NCBI RefSeq assembly: GCF_016595495.1
Contig: NZ_JAENIM010000043.1
Location: 90,811-154,810 of the forward strand
Origin: Persicirhabdus sediminis
GTDB taxonomy: Bacteria > Verrucomicrobiota > Verrucomicrobiia > Verrucomicrobiales > Akkermansiaceae
DNA length: 64,000 bases
Direction: 5' to 3'
In this document: positions 25,455-35,746 of the stretch, in pieces
Numbering within the stretch: position 1 is the stretch's first letter
Layout: each line of letters begins with the position of its first letter
The notes under the pieces: generated by a model
Seen by the model: only the letters and a program-made list of their open reading frames with translations
Told to the model about the DNA's origin: nothing
Database searches by the model: none
Program-made: the position numbers and the translations under genes

Positions 25455-28439
25455 TTATGGAATGATGACTTCGAGCAATTTGAATGGATTCTTTTTGTCG
25501 ACCAACACAGCGCGCACACGCAGGTAGTTTGCGGTGACGGGGTCAAACTTATGTGTGCTGCCTTTGGTAATGTTGGTATCTGCTTTGTCGCTGCAGTCGA
25601 CGAGCGGGTACCACATGCCGCCTTCTGGGCTGTATTCGATGACGTATTTGGCCGATGAGCGGTTTTTGTGAGAGTTGGCGACAATCGTGAGCTCGGTGAG
25701 CACGGTATCATCAGGCAGGGTGACCTGCCACCAGTCGCCGCTTTTTTGAGCATCCCAGGCGAAGTCAATACTGCTGCGGTTGCCATCTGTGGCGTAGCGC
25801 GCAAACAGCTGGTTGCAAGAGGCGTCGGCTGGGGCGTTGACGGTGCGTCCTGGGGCGTCGATCACAAGGCTGCCAGCGTCGAGTGGCGCTTGTAGTTTTG
25901 GGGCGGTGACGGTCACTGCTTTGATGCCAGCGGCTGCTTGTTCTTGATATCGGCGACCGTATTCGTGGCTGAAGGTATCGCAGACCATTTTGAAGCTCAG
26001 CGGTGTGGCTGGCCAGTTTTGCTCTTCATCGCTGAGGCTAGCGACTGGGCGTTTGTAGCTGGCGTACATGCCGTTTGGAATTGGCTCAGGATACTCGCTG
26101 CGGTAGCGGGTGAGGATTTTCTGCACGGTACCATCGTGGGCGTCTGGCTTGGCTTTCCACTGGAGTTTGACGCTGGTGACCTCTGGTTTGAAGTAGAGTT
26201 CGTCGCCGATGCGTTTTGGCTCGCCGGCGTCAGAGCTGGCGCTGGTGAGTTCCACAAAGTAGGGGACGCGCAGGACGATGTTTTTCGGCTGTTGCCAGAA
26301 TTTTTTATCGATGCTGATTTCAGCGCCGCCATCGACAAAACGATATTCTCCGCTGATGTCGCCAAACTCGGTAGGGATGGCATTGATGGTCATTTTTTCA
26401 CCAGCCACGGCCCATGTTGGGGCGATGAGGTTGAATAGGTGGAGGTTGCGCTCGTCGGCATCGATGCCGAGGCGACCGCCGTATTCTAGCACCATCATGT
26501 TGCGCAGGAATAAGGAGATCTTTGCTGCGGCCCACGCGTGTGGTGGCGGGCAGTGAGCGTAAGGTGTGCGGTTGGTCCACGGATCAACGAGGTTTTCAAA
26601 TCCCTCATGGGTTGGGCCGTTGTGCAGCAGGATGTGATAGAGGTCAACGAGTGCTTTTTCTTGCTGGCCAGTGACGAGGAACTGGTGGGCCATGTTCACC
26701 GTATTGTACTGGTGAATGTGCATGCCGTTGCGGTAGGTGGAAACCCCCTCGCGGTATTTGCGACCGCGAATGACATCCAGCGTTTTCAGGAAAATCGGGT
26801 TGTCGGTGGCGAGCAGCTCACTTGGATAGCCCATGTAGACGTTTTCCCAGTCTTGGTTGAGGAATTCTTTCCTCTTAGGTGCGTCAATGTGGCGTTTGTC
26901 CTTGAGGATGAAATCGTCAGTGATCTCTAGGTCTGGATAGACGTGTGAGCGCACATAACCTTCTTTTTCAAAGCTATCAGTGACGGCGTCTACAATTGCT
27001 TTGGTATAGCTGTCGTCAATTTTCATCCACTCATCAGCCAGCTGATCTTCACCGATCAGACGGGCGAGACGAATGCTGGCTCGCAGGCCAGCTAGACCAA
27101 GCATGTTGTGGCAGCTGGCTAGGCCGTCAACCATAGGTGCATCGTAAGGCACGGTGGGGCGCAACAGGCCGCGGTACTTGCCGGATTTATGATCGCGGAT
27201 GAGCAGATCGATGCCTTTTTTGACGTATGGAAAAACGTCTTTACCAGCTTCGATGTCGTTGGTGAATACTGGCGGATAGGCCAGCGAGAAGATGGCGTGA
27301 CCGTGGCTGGTTACAATGCCTTCATTGCCGCGGTTGTGCACGTCGATGAACATGCCGGTATCAGTGACTTGTTTGCCCTTGATCCACTCGACGCTGTATT
27401 CGTGCATGTGGTCGTGGCCGCTGCGCATCCACGCCATCATCATGTCGATGTAGTCGTTGAGGAAAAGTTTTGGATAAGGCAGGCCAGACCCTTGACGGCG
27501 GCCTTTGTAACCGTCGTCGGAGCGGGTGGCTAGCGCGAGGTGAACGAGGGACGCGCGGTGGCTGTCCTCGATGCGCTGCTCGGGCACGGTGAAGGTGCCG
27601 CGTTTGAAAAAGTCTTCCCAGAAGGTGATGACGCGTTGGCGCTCGGTATCGTAGTTGGCATTTAAAATCAACTCGCGCTCGGCTGAGTCTTTGGTGCGCA
27701 CGCGTGGCAGCACGGCGCTGAGTTCCATGCTCTCGCCGGCTGCCAGGGTTCCTTTACGGCTGGCGATGGCGTAGCTGGTATCAATGCGAATGCCTGCGTT
27801 GAAGCCAGAAAATGGTTCGCTGTATGGTGTGTCTAGCACACTCTCGTAGCTGATGTTATCGCCTTGGTAGATGGCGCTGAGCACGCCATCCACGCTGACG
27901 ATGTTGTTGTCGATGCTGACTTTTTGCTCTGCTCCGATGAGCGCCGTGGGTGAGCCGTCGCGGTAGTCAACTCCGCTGCCGCGCAGGGCGGCACCGAGTT
28001 CCACTTTCTGCGGGCTGCTGCCAGTATTTTTCACTGTCAGACGGGCAAAGTGAACGACGTTTTTGGGGCCAATATTTTCCAGCTCTGAGCCAAAGGCTTC
28101 GAGCTGATATAGCAAATCTCCCTCTTGCCATTCGTAGCTGATAATTGGTAGCCAGCCGTGCATCCACGTGCGCTGGCGAGCGAGAATAGGTTTGCGATCC
28201 GCGCCTACAAAGAAATGAAGTTCCGCGTTTTGCTTAGCAAAAATGGAGCCATCGAAAGTAAATTGGGCGACGTCTGGCTGCCACGGGCTGCCGAGTACTG
28301 TGGTTGTGCGGCCACCGTAACACCATTCGCGGTTAGAATCGTCGACCACTGTAGGGTCGAACATGGTGCGCTCTTCTTTAGCTGACGCTCCCATGAGCGA
28401 GGCAGCTATGACAAGCGGTATGGTTAGTTTTTGTATCAT
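25455..28439 (-). CDS. Secreted (alpha/alpha)-barrel glycosidase-like protein with discoidin domain, copy A
   Basis: The start at 28439 gives MIQKLTIPLVIAASLMGASA, a clean signal peptide; the frame is open 38 codons further upstream, but that part is not secretory. Total 994 residues. The N-terminal beta domain (about 25-290) is followed by a helical-barrel domain (about 300-700: YIDMMMAWMRSGHDHMHEYS, DTGMFIDVHNRGN, SCHNMLGLAGLRASIRLARL, YNTVNMAHQFLVTG). This layout is typical of six-hairpin glycosidases. Residues about 870-994 are an F5/8-type C (CBM32-like) domain (DGNRSS, GDWWQVTLPDDTVLTELTIV). Substrate and GH family are not identified. It is a tandem paralogue of the gene at 28827. Confidence 0.78.
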   Translation of the reverse strand: MIQKLTIPLVIAASLMGASAKEERTMFDPTVVDDSNREWCYGGRTTTVLGSPWQPDVAQFTFDGSIFAKQNAELHFFVGADRKPILARQRTWMHGWLPIISYEWQEGDLLYQLEAFGSELENIGPKNVVHFARLTVKNTGSSPQKVELGAALRGSGVDYRDGSPTALIGAEQKVSIDNNIVSVDGVLSAIYQGDNISYESVLDTPYSEPFSGFNAGIRIDTSYAIASRKGTLAAGESMELSAVLPRVRTKDSAERELILNANYDTERQRVITFWEDFFKRGTFTVPEQRIEDSHRASLVHLALATRSDDGYKGRRQGSGLPYPKLFLNDYIDMMMAWMRSGHDHMHEYSVEWIKGKQVTDTGMFIDVHNRGNEGIVTSHGHAIFSLAYPPVFTNDIEAGKDVFPYVKKGIDLLIRDHKSGKYRGLLRPTVPYDAPMVDGLASCHNMLGLAGLRASIRLARLIGEDQLADEWMKIDDSYTKAIVDAVTDSFEKEGYVRSHVYPDLEITDDFILKDKRHIDAPKRKEFLNQDWENVYMGYPSELLATDNPIFLKTLDVIRGRKYREGVSTYRNGMHIHQYNTVNMAHQFLVTGQQEKALVDLYHILLHNGPTHEGFENLVDPWTNRTPYAHCPPPHAWAAAKISLFLRNMMVLEYGGRLGIDADERNLHLFNLIAPTWAVAGEKMTINAIPTEFGDISGEYRFVDGGAEISIDKKFWQQPKNIVLRVPYFVELTSASSDAGEPKRIGDELYFKPEVTSVKLQWKAKPDAHDGTVQKILTRYRSEYPEPIPNGMYASYKRPVASLSDEEQNWPATPLSFKMVCDTFSHEYGRRYQEQAAAGIKAVTVTAPKLQAPLDAGSLVIDAPGRTVNAPADASCNQLFARYATDGNRSSIDFAWDAQKSGDWWQVTLPDDTVLTELTIVANSHKNRSSAKYVIEYSPEGGMWYPLVDCSDKADTNITKGSTHKFDPVTANYLRVRAVLVDKKNPFKLLEVIIP

Positions 28440-28722
28440 TGTGATTGGTTTGTGATTTTTTGTTAGCTTGTTGAGTCCGGCATGCATAACCATAAAATGG
28501 TCGCCATGGAGGGATGGCATTGCTGGGGTGCGATTTGGATAGGTCCTAAACACATATACTCAAAAGCTGAGGGGCACCTTACTAGACCAATACAGAGTGA
28601 GCTTATTAAGTAAATTGGCTTAGCATTTTTGATTGGTATTTATCGAGGTGGTAAATTGCGTGTCAATTTATCGTTGCCGGGTTGGTGGGTTTGGCGACCA
28701 TGGCTAGGCATGATTTGGGCAC

Positions 28723-28771
28723 AAAAAAATCCAGCTGGAGAATGACCCGTGGTGGACCATTTCCAGCTGGA
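28723..28771 (-). terminator. Terminator of the second glycosidase-like gene
   Basis: Near-duplicate of 25347-25397: TCCAGCTGGAGAATGA pairs with CATTTCCAGCTGGA, and seven T follow on the minus strand. The remaining 28440-28722 stretch should hold the promoter of copy A; no clear boxes were recognised. Confidence 0.85.
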
Positions 28772-28826
28772 AAGGAAATCGAGCTGGCTGATGAGATGGC
28801 TCGTCAGCTAGCTGAGTGTGAGGAGT

Positions 28827-31820
28827 TTATTTTTTAGGAATGGTGACTTCCAGCAGTTTGAATGGTGCCTTGGTATTCACTTCTACGGTGCGCACGCGCA
28901 GGTAGTTAGCAGTGACTGGGGCGAACTTATGAGTGCTGCCAGCACCTACATTGGTGTCGGCCTTTTTGCTGAAGTCGACGATTGGGTACCACATGCCGCC
29001 TTCTGGGCTGTATTCGATCACGTACTTAGCTGATGGGCGCTTAAGGTGCGAGTTCGCGACGATAGTGACCTCAGTAAGCACGGTATCCACTGGCAGAGTG
29101 ACCTGCCACCAGTCGCCAGCTTGCTCGGCATTCCATGCGAATCGCTGACTGCTGCGGTTACCATCAGTGGCGTAATGCGCCTGCTCTTGGTTGCTGGAGG
29201 AAACGGCTTGCGCTTTTACGGTGAGGCCTGGAGCATCAACGATCAGGTTGTTTTTATCAATTGCCTTGATCACTTTTGGAGCGGTCACTGTAGCGATCTT
29301 CTTGCCTGCAGCTGCGTGCTCTTTGAATCTGCGACCGTATTCGTAGTTGAATGTCTCGCAGACCATCTTGAAGCTCAGCGGTGTAGCTGGCCAGTTTTGC
29401 TCGTCAGTAGTGAGGCTGGCAACTGGGCGCTCGTAGGTAGCGTATTGGTCGTTTGGAATTGGCTCAGGATACTCGCTGCGGTAGCGGGTGAGGATTTCCT
29501 GCACGGTGCCGTCGTGAGCGCCTGCTTTGGCTTTCCACTGGAGTTTGACGCTGGTGACCTCAGGTTTGAAGTAGAGCTCGTCGCCGATGCGTTTTGGTTC
29601 ACCTGCGTCAGAGCTAACTCCGGTGAGTTCCACAAAGTATGGCACACGCAAGACGATGTTTTTTGGCTGTTTCCAGAATGTTTTGTCGATGCTGATTTCT
29701 GCACCGTCTTGGAGAAACTTGTACTCACCGCTGATGCTACCAAATTCGGTAGGAATGTCGTTGAGAGTCAGTTTTTCACCTGGCACTGCCCAAGTAGGAG
29801 CGATGAGGTTGAAGAGGTGGAGTCTGCGCTCGCCTTCGTCGAGGCCGAGACGACCACCGTATTCGAGCACCATCATGTTGCGTAGGAACAGGCCAATTTT
29901 CGCCGCTGCCCATGCGTGTGGTGGCGGGCAGTTAGCTGCCGGTGTACGGTTAGTCCATGGCTCGACGAGGTTTTCAAACCCCTCGTGCGTTGGGCCGTTG
30001 TGCAGCAGGATGTGATAGAGGTCAACGAGTGCTTTTTCTTGCTGGCCAGTGACGAGGAACTGGTGGGCCATGTTCACCGTATTGTACTGGTGAATGTGCA
30101 TACCGTTGCGGTATGAGGAAACGCCCTCGCGGTATTTGCGGTTGCGGATGAAGTCCAGTGACTTGAGGAAAATTGGGTTGTCGGTGGCGAGCAGCTCACT
30201 TGGATAGCCCATGTAGACGTTTTCCCAATCTTGGTTGAGGAATTCAGCCTTGCTTGGTGCGCTGGCGTAGCGACGATCTTTGACGAGGAAATCATCAGTG
30301 ATTTGGTGGTCAGTGTACAAGTGTGAACGAACATAACCTTCTTTCTCGAAACTTTCATTCAGAGCCTCAATCACAGCTTTGGTGTAGGTTTCCTCAACTT
30401 CCAGCCACTCGGCTGCCAGTTCGTCTTCGCCCACTAGACGTGCGAGACGGATACTAGCGCGCAGGCCAGCTACTCCGAGCATGTTGTGACAGCTAGCTAG
30501 GCCACATACCATAGGTGCATCGTATGGTAGAGTTGGGCGCAACAGGCCATGGTATTTGCCAGATTTGTGATCGCGGATCAGCAGGTCTACAGCCTTCTTC
30601 ACGTATGGGAAGACGTCTTTACCAGCTTCGACGTCGTTGGTGAAGACTGGCGGGTAGGCGAGTGAGAACATCGCGTGGGTGTGGCTGGTGATGAGATCAT
30701 CATTGCCGCGGTTGTGCACGTCGATGAACATTCCTGTCTCTTTGACTTGTTTGTCCTTGAGCCATTGCACGCTGTATTGGTGCATGTCTTGGTGGCCACT
30801 GCGCATCCACGCCATCATCATGTCGATGTAGTCGTTGAGGAAGAGCCTAGAATACGGTAAACCAGAACCCTGACGGCGACCGTCTATGCCGTTGTTTGAG
30901 CGAGTAGCTAGCGCAAGGTGCACCAGTGAGGCGCGGTGGCTGGCTTCAACTCGTGGCTCAGGCACGGTGAATGTCCCGCGTTTGAAGAAATTTTCCCAAT
31001 AGCTGATGACGCGCTGGCGCTCGTTTTCGTAGTCAGATTTGACGATCAGCTCGCGTTCGTTGCTGTCGCTAGGACGCAGGCGCGGAAGCGCTGCTGTGAT
31101 GTCGATGCTTTCACCCGGTGCGAGTGTGGCTGAGCGATTAGCGAGGGCGTAGCTGGTATCGACGTCGAGAGATGCTTCTCCGCCATTGAATGGAGCGGTG
31201 TATGGTTTATCGACAACGCTTTCGAACTTGATGTCGTCGCCGCGGTAGATGGCGCTGAGAACGCCGTCTACGCTGACGATATTATTGTCGATGCTGACAT
31301 TTTGCTTAGCGGTGATAGGATTTTTTTGTGAACCGCGGCGGTAGTCCATGCCAGTACCACGCAGGCCTGCGCCGATGACGGCAAGCTGAGGCGTTTTACC
31401 TGCATTGCGCACGCTGAGGCGGGCATAGTGCACGACATTATTTGGGCCAATCTTTTCGAGCTCTGAGCCAAATGCTTCGAGTTTGTAAACCAGATCGCCT
31501 TCTTGCCATTCGTAGTTGATGATGGGTAACCAGCCATTCATCCAGTGGCGCTGGCGAGCCAGAATAGGTTTGCGCTCAGCGCCAATATAGAAGTGAAGTT
31601 CAGCATTTGTGTTAACAAAAATCGACCCGTCAAAGGTGAACTGAGCGACGTCTGGCTGCCACGGGCTGCCGAGAACTGTGGTGGTGCGGCCGCCGTAGCA
31701 CCATTCGCGGTTAGCATCATCGACAACTGATGGGTCGAACATGCCCTTATCTTTATCTTTAGCTGACGCAGAGAAGAGCGTCGCAGCTATGATGAGGGGA
31801 ATAGGTAATTTTACTGTCAT
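28827..31820 (-). CDS. Secreted (alpha/alpha)-barrel glycosidase-like protein with discoidin domain, copy B
   Basis: 997 residues with the same domain order as copy A: signal peptide (LPIPLIIAATLFSASA), N-terminal beta domain, helical barrel (YIDMMMAWMRSGHQDMHQYS, ETGMFIDVHNRGN), and C-terminal F5/8-type C domain (DGNRSS, GDWWQVTLPVDTVLTEVTIV). The two proteins are similar over their whole length, and part of the barrel is identical at DNA level over 113 bp. Copy B starts 16 bp after the stop of the amidotransferase-like gene, so these two are probably one transcript; copy A lies 387 bp further, behind a terminator. Likely role: exo-acting degradation of a polysaccharide or glycoconjugate, inferred from fold. 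Confidence 0.78.
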   Translation of the reverse strand: MTVKLPIPLIIAATLFSASAKDKDKGMFDPSVVDDANREWCYGGRTTTVLGSPWQPDVAQFTFDGSIFVNTNAELHFYIGAERKPILARQRHWMNGWLPIINYEWQEGDLVYKLEAFGSELEKIGPNNVVHYARLSVRNAGKTPQLAVIGAGLRGTGMDYRRGSQKNPITAKQNVSIDNNIVSVDGVLSAIYRGDDIKFESVVDKPYTAPFNGGEASLDVDTSYALANRSATLAPGESIDITAALPRLRPSDSNERELIVKSDYENERQRVISYWENFFKRGTFTVPEPRVEASHRASLVHLALATRSNNGIDGRRQGSGLPYSRLFLNDYIDMMMAWMRSGHQDMHQYSVQWLKDKQVKETGMFIDVHNRGNDDLITSHTHAMFSLAYPPVFTNDVEAGKDVFPYVKKAVDLLIRDHKSGKYHGLLRPTLPYDAPMVCGLASCHNMLGVAGLRASIRLARLVGEDELAAEWLEVEETYTKAVIEALNESFEKEGYVRSHLYTDHQITDDFLVKDRRYASAPSKAEFLNQDWENVYMGYPSELLATDNPIFLKSLDFIRNRKYREGVSSYRNGMHIHQYNTVNMAHQFLVTGQQEKALVDLYHILLHNGPTHEGFENLVEPWTNRTPAANCPPPHAWAAAKIGLFLRNMMVLEYGGRLGLDEGERRLHLFNLIAPTWAVPGEKLTLNDIPTEFGSISGEYKFLQDGAEISIDKTFWKQPKNIVLRVPYFVELTGVSSDAGEPKRIGDELYFKPEVTSVKLQWKAKAGAHDGTVQEILTRYRSEYPEPIPNDQYATYERPVASLTTDEQNWPATPLSFKMVCETFNYEYGRRFKEHAAAGKKIATVTAPKVIKAIDKNNLIVDAPGLTVKAQAVSSSNQEQAHYATDGNRSSQRFAWNAEQAGDWWQVTLPVDTVLTEVTIVANSHLKRPSAKYVIEYSPEGGMWYPIVDFSKKADTNVGAGSTHKFAPVTANYLRVRTVEVNTKAPFKLLEVTIPKK

Positions 31821-31836
31821 GGTTACTTGTGTTTAT

Positions 31837-32622
31837 TTAATGATTTGTCAGGGCGTCGATCGCTTTGAGCCAAAAGTTTTTGTATTGATCCCAGTAGACA
31901 AAGTTACATCCCCAGTGAGGGGCTGGATCTGAGGTGTAGGCGAGCACGCGACCTTTGCCAAACTGGCCGTAGGCTACTGCTGGGTGATCAGTGCCTTCCC
32001 AGTTGAGCAAGACTTCGCAGCCAGGTTTGGCTTTGACGATGTTGTAGCCAAGGATGGGTGGGCCTTGGGAAAAATCGATGTCATCAAAGATTTTTGAATC
32101 CGTATCCGCTGGAGTCATGCGGAAGCCTTCTGTGGACTCGCGTAGGTCTTCCACTTCGAGACATTCTACCGGCAGGATTTCTTTCATCTGAGTACGTCCC
32201 CAGCCGCCTTTGCCCATCTCGCCATTGAAGCTCAGCCAGCCGCCAAGGAACATGACGTTTGTGCCATTTTGCACGGCCTCTACAGTCAGGCGAACGCGAT
32301 CCGGGAAGGTGAGTACCTTGGTGCCAAATAGGTGGCGGTTGAAAAACTGCGGGTGCAGCTGGAAATTCTTAGCCTCAACATCTGAGAAAATGATGATGTC
32401 ATATTCCTCGAGGATTTTTTCATATTCGCCCGGCTGCATGTTGTAGAAATCCCATGTAGGCACGCTGACGATTTCGTGTTTGTCGCTAGAATTGACCGCT
32501 TCTACCAGCCACTTTCCATAGTTGATGAAGTCTAGCCCTTTGGCGGCGTGGTTGAAGGAGGTCTCTGCGTAAACGGGACCGATCTGCACGGCCCAATCGC
32601 CGATGTAGTAAATTTTTGCCAT
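31837..32622 (-). CDS. Glutamine amidotransferase-like (GATase1-like) protein
   Basis: 261 residues without a signal peptide. IYYIGDW at the N-terminus, IIIFSDVEAKNF, GTNVMFLGGWLSFNGE and GKGRVLAYTSDPAPHWG match the class I GATase-like superfamily often found next to sugar catabolism genes. No catalytic Cys is evident at the nucleophile elbow (GGWLSF region), so amidotransferase activity is doubtful. It is the first gene of a probable operon with glycosidase-like copy B and is divergent from the AraC regulator. Confidence 0.78.
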   Translation of the reverse strand: MAKIYYIGDWAVQIGPVYAETSFNHAAKGLDFINYGKWLVEAVNSSDKHEIVSVPTWDFYNMQPGEYEKILEEYDIIIFSDVEAKNFQLHPQFFNRHLFGTKVLTFPDRVRLTVEAVQNGTNVMFLGGWLSFNGEMGKGGWGRTQMKEILPVECLEVEDLRESTEGFRMTPADTDSKIFDDIDFSQGPPILGYNIVKAKPGCEVLLNWEGTDHPAVAYGQFGKGRVLAYTSDPAPHWGCNFVYWDQYKNFWLKAIDALTNH

Positions 32623-32797
32623 ATCTTTATTGAGGTTGACTGCTGGGGCTAATGAACTTAGCTCATTTGGTCATTGTTTTGTGTGTCATTATGCGGGGGC
32701 TTAGCTGGCTAGAAAGTGTGTGTTTTCCTGCCAATGCTTTGATTTGGGGGTTGTAGGTAATTTTTCTATTTATGGATACAGCGCTTGAGATTCATTT
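32623..32797. promoter_or_regulatory. Divergent promoter region between GATase-like operon and AraC gene
   Basis: This 175-bp gap separates two divergent starts and must hold promoters for both. An AraC-type regulator commonly binds such a region and controls the adjacent catabolic operon. I could not pick out specific boxes with confidence. Confidence 0.5.
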
Positions 32798-33667
32798 ATG
32801 TTTAACATATTCTGTCATCGGGTGGACGAATTTGTGTCAGATGGGTTATTAGCAAAAAAGAGCGCGGCAGAAGCCAAGGCCGCGCCTTTACCCGTTTTGG
32901 TCAACAGCATTTCCGGTGCTTGGCGTTTGCGCATTAGTGAGGGGTCGAGCACGACAACTTTCTCACCACCAGGGCATTTGCTGCATTATGTAGTCGCCGG
33001 AACTTACCAGATTGTGATTGGCAATAAGCGCTTTGAGGTCACCGCGGGTGATGTCATTTACTACTCTGGCGTGGAGGAGGTGAGGGCGGTAAATTCCAAT
33101 GATTCGGTAATTTTTTATTCGGTGAGTTTTCAGGCACCCGAGCTGATAGTGAACCGCGCGGGCAGCTGTGTTTTTGGAAAAATGTCTGAGCTGGAGATTT
33201 ATTTTGATCAAATTTACCAAGAGCTCAATTCACCAGAAGCAGCTAGTGTGGGGCTGCTGCGTTCGGTTTCCGCGCTCTACGCTGTGCTGGCTGAACTCGC
33301 CGCGCATGAGCAAGATGGAGTGGTGATCCAAAGCTCCAACACCTGGCTGCAGGCCGAGCAGATGATACGCGAACACTACGATTGGCGAGTTTCTATTCCT
33401 GAGCTGTGCGATCAGCTAGGGGTCAGTGCTTCTACATTGCACCGATCATGTAAGCAGGCGCTCAACTTGAGCCCTGGTAAGCGCATTCTCCAGCTGCGAC
33501 TGGAAGAGGCCCGTGGGCTGCTGCGCTATACCGATCTGAGTATCTCGGAAATTGCCGACGAACTCAGCTATGCCAGCCTGCACGATTTTTCCCGTGATGC
33601 CAGCAAGTACTTTGGCCACTCAGCTACAGAAGAAAGGCAGCTGGGACGGCAGCAGAATACCAGCTAG
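32798..33667 (+). CDS. AraC-family transcriptional regulator
   Basis: 289 residues. Residues about 60-130 form a cupin-like sensor (PPGHLLHYVVAGTYQIVIG, FEVTAGDVIYYSG). Residues about 185-280 are the double helix-turn-helix of the AraC family: VSIPELCDQLGVSASTLHRS, LSPGKRILQLRLEEARGLL and LSISEIADELSYASLHDFSR. It is transcribed away from the GATase-like/glycosidase-like operon and is probably its sugar-responsive regulator, by position. The inducer is unknown. Confidence 0.88.
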   Translation: MFNIFCHRVDEFVSDGLLAKKSAAEAKAAPLPVLVNSISGAWRLRISEGSSTTTFSPPGHLLHYVVAGTYQIVIGNKRFEVTAGDVIYYSGVEEVRAVNSNDSVIFYSVSFQAPELIVNRAGSCVFGKMSELEIYFDQIYQELNSPEAASVGLLRSVSALYAVLAELAAHEQDGVVIQSSNTWLQAEQMIREHYDWRVSIPELCDQLGVSASTLHRSCKQALNLSPGKRILQLRLEEARGLLRYTDLSISEIADELSYASLHDFSRDASKYFGHSATEERQLGRQQNTS

Positions 33668-33770
33668 CCAGCTGGTAGCTTTCCGACAGCTAGACAGACA
33701 AGTTTTAGCCGCAGAAATGCTCGTGCGGCGGGATCTAGTTGGTGGTGGTCATTAGCCGCTCAGCGGGCAC

Positions 33771-33801
33771 AAAAAAAGCGCCCTGCTGACAGAGCGCTTT
33801 T
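33771..33801 (-). terminator. Bidirectional terminator between AraC and fumarase genes
   Basis: AAAAGCGC pairs with GCGCTTTT around a 12-base loop, with A/T tracts on both sides; it serves the convergent fumarase gene and possibly the AraC gene. Confidence 0.75.
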
Positions 33802-33828
33802 AGTGTATTATGAAAAAAATGAGTTAGC

Positions 33829-35466
33829 TTATTTGCAAGCTGGGCAGGTATTGATGGACTTGAAGAAATCGTTACCTTTGTCATCCACGAGGATGAAGGC
33901 TGGGAAATCTTCCACCTTGATCTGCCAAACAGCTTCCATGCCGAGCTCAGCAAACTCAACCAGCTCAACACTCTTGATGTTGTTCTGTGCGAGGATAGCT
34001 GCTGGGCCACCAATAGAGCCGAGGTAGAAACCACCGTGCTTTTTACAAGCATCAGTCACTTGCTGTGAGCGGTTGCCTTTAGCAATCATTACCATAGACG
34101 CGCCTTGCTCTTGGAACAGGTCAACGTAGGAGTCCATGCGGCCAGCTGTTGTTGGGCCGAATGAGCCACTTGGCATGCCTTCTGGAGTCTTAGCTGGACC
34201 CGCGTAGTAGACAGGGTGCTTCTTGAAGTACTCAGGAAGTCCGTTACCGCGCTCGAGACGCTCACGCAGCTTAGCGTGGGCGATGTCACGGGCCACGATG
34301 ATGGTTCCGTTGAGTGAAAGTGGTGTGGTCACTGGGTACTTGCTCAGTTGCTCACGCACTTTGTCCATGCCTTGGTCGAGGTCGACTGCAACACCTTTGA
34401 ATTTCCAGTCTTTCCACTCATCTGGGATGTACTGGCCTGGGTTTGTTTCCAGTTTCTCAAGGAAGACACCATCTTTAGTGATCTTAGCTTTTGCTTGGCG
34501 GTCAGCTGAGCATGAAACGCCGATACCAACTGGGCATGAAGCACCGTGACGTGGCAGGCGGATGACGCGTACGTCCAGGGCAAAGTATTTGCCGCCGAAC
34601 TGAGCACCGATGCCGATCTCGCGAGCAGCCATCAGCAATTCTTCTTCCAGCTCTTCGTCGCGGAATGCTTGACCGTGTTCGTTACCACCGTCAGGAAGTT
34701 CGTCGTAGTAGCGAGTAGAAGCCAGCTTCACTGTCTTCAGGTTTACTTCAGCTGAAGTACCGCCGATGACAAATGTCAGGTGGTACGGTGGGCATGCAGA
34801 GGTGCCGAGTGAGGCCATTTTCTCCACACAGAACTCAACCAAACGCTTAGGGTTGAGAAGAGCTTTAGTTTCCTGATAGAGGAAAGTTTTGTTGGCAGAA
34901 CCACCACCCTTAGCCATGAAGAGAAACTCGTAGGCGTCGTTATTAGTCGCGTAGAGATCGATCTGAGCTGGCAGGTTGGTCTTAGAGTTCACTTCGTCAT
35001 ACATAGTCAGTGGCACTGACTGTGAGTAACGCAGGTTCTCTTCCTGGTAAGTTTTGTAAATACCCTTAGAAAGTGCTTCTTCGTCGTTAGCACCAGTCCA
35101 TACAGTCTGGCCTTTTTTACCCATGACGATGGCTGTACCTGTGTCTTGGCAAGTTGGCAGGATGCCATTAGAGGCGATCTCAGCATTGCGCAGAAGTGTC
35201 AGCGCTACCATCTTGTCATTATCAGTAGCGTCGTCATCCGCGAGGATGCCAGCTACTTGTCTCAGGTGCGATGGACGCAGCATGAATGAGATGGCCTTGA
35301 ACGCTTCGTTGGCGAGGCGTGTGAGTGCTTCTGGCTCAACTTTGAGAATCTCTTGACCGTTGAAGTCAACAGTGCTGATACCTTCGTTTCCGAGGTTGAT
35401 GTATTCGGTTTTATCAGGACCTAGTGGGAACTGTTTTTGGAAGTGAAATGGTGTGCTTTCGGCCAT
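33829..35466 (-). CDS. Class I fumarate hydratase (iron-sulfur)
   Basis: 545 residues, the size of FumA/FumB-type single-chain enzymes. The N-terminal domain has [23 protein letters not shown] and [12 protein letters not shown], supplying the three [4Fe-4S] cysteines. The C-terminal beta domain has [34 protein letters not shown] and GRMDSYVD. It converts fumarate to malate in the TCA cycle. It is monocistronic, with a terminator downstream. Confidence 0.93.
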   Translation of the reverse strand: MAESTPFHFQKQFPLGPDKTEYINLGNEGISTVDFNGQEILKVEPEALTRLANEAFKAISFMLRPSHLRQVAGILADDDATDNDKMVALTLLRNAEIASNGILPTCQDTGTAIVMGKKGQTVWTGANDEEALSKGIYKTYQEENLRYSQSVPLTMYDEVNSKTNLPAQIDLYATNNDAYEFLFMAKGGGSANKTFLYQETKALLNPKRLVEFCVEKMASLGTSACPPYHLTFVIGGTSAEVNLKTVKLASTRYYDELPDGGNEHGQAFRDEELEEELLMAAREIGIGAQFGGKYFALDVRVIRLPRHGASCPVGIGVSCSADRQAKAKITKDGVFLEKLETNPGQYIPDEWKDWKFKGVAVDLDQGMDKVREQLSKYPVTTPLSLNGTIIVARDIAHAKLRERLERGNGLPEYFKKHPVYYAGPAKTPEGMPSGSFGPTTAGRMDSYVDLFQEQGASMVMIAKGNRSQQVTDACKKHGGFYLGSIGGPAAILAQNNIKSVELVEFAELGMEAVWQIKVEDFPAFILVDDKGNDFFKSINTCPACK

Positions 35467-35746
35467 AATCTTGGTGTTTGGTTGTCTACCCTTATGGCGA
35501 CAATAAAGTGCAGCTCGGGAGGCTCGGCAACCGCAATCGTACGTATCAGAGGATATGCATAAATCTTCGCCAAATCAGCTTGCTAGAGCGTGGTAGATGA
35601 GCAATATGCGGTCAGTTATAGCGGGCTCCAGCTAGCCAAATCAGCATGATTTCAGCTAGAGAATGGCGCCAAATTTTCCAGCTGCTTGACGATGATTTTT
35701 TGGCTTCCTTCTTTCCATCTTCCAGCTGGCTTGGTACGGGTATGGC

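Noticed and set aside
25938..30015. Several plus-strand frames of 80-280 codons inside the two glycosidase-like genes
   Set aside because: They occur at matching places in both paralogues because the DNA is similar; the minus-strand frame has domains, signal peptide and terminator.
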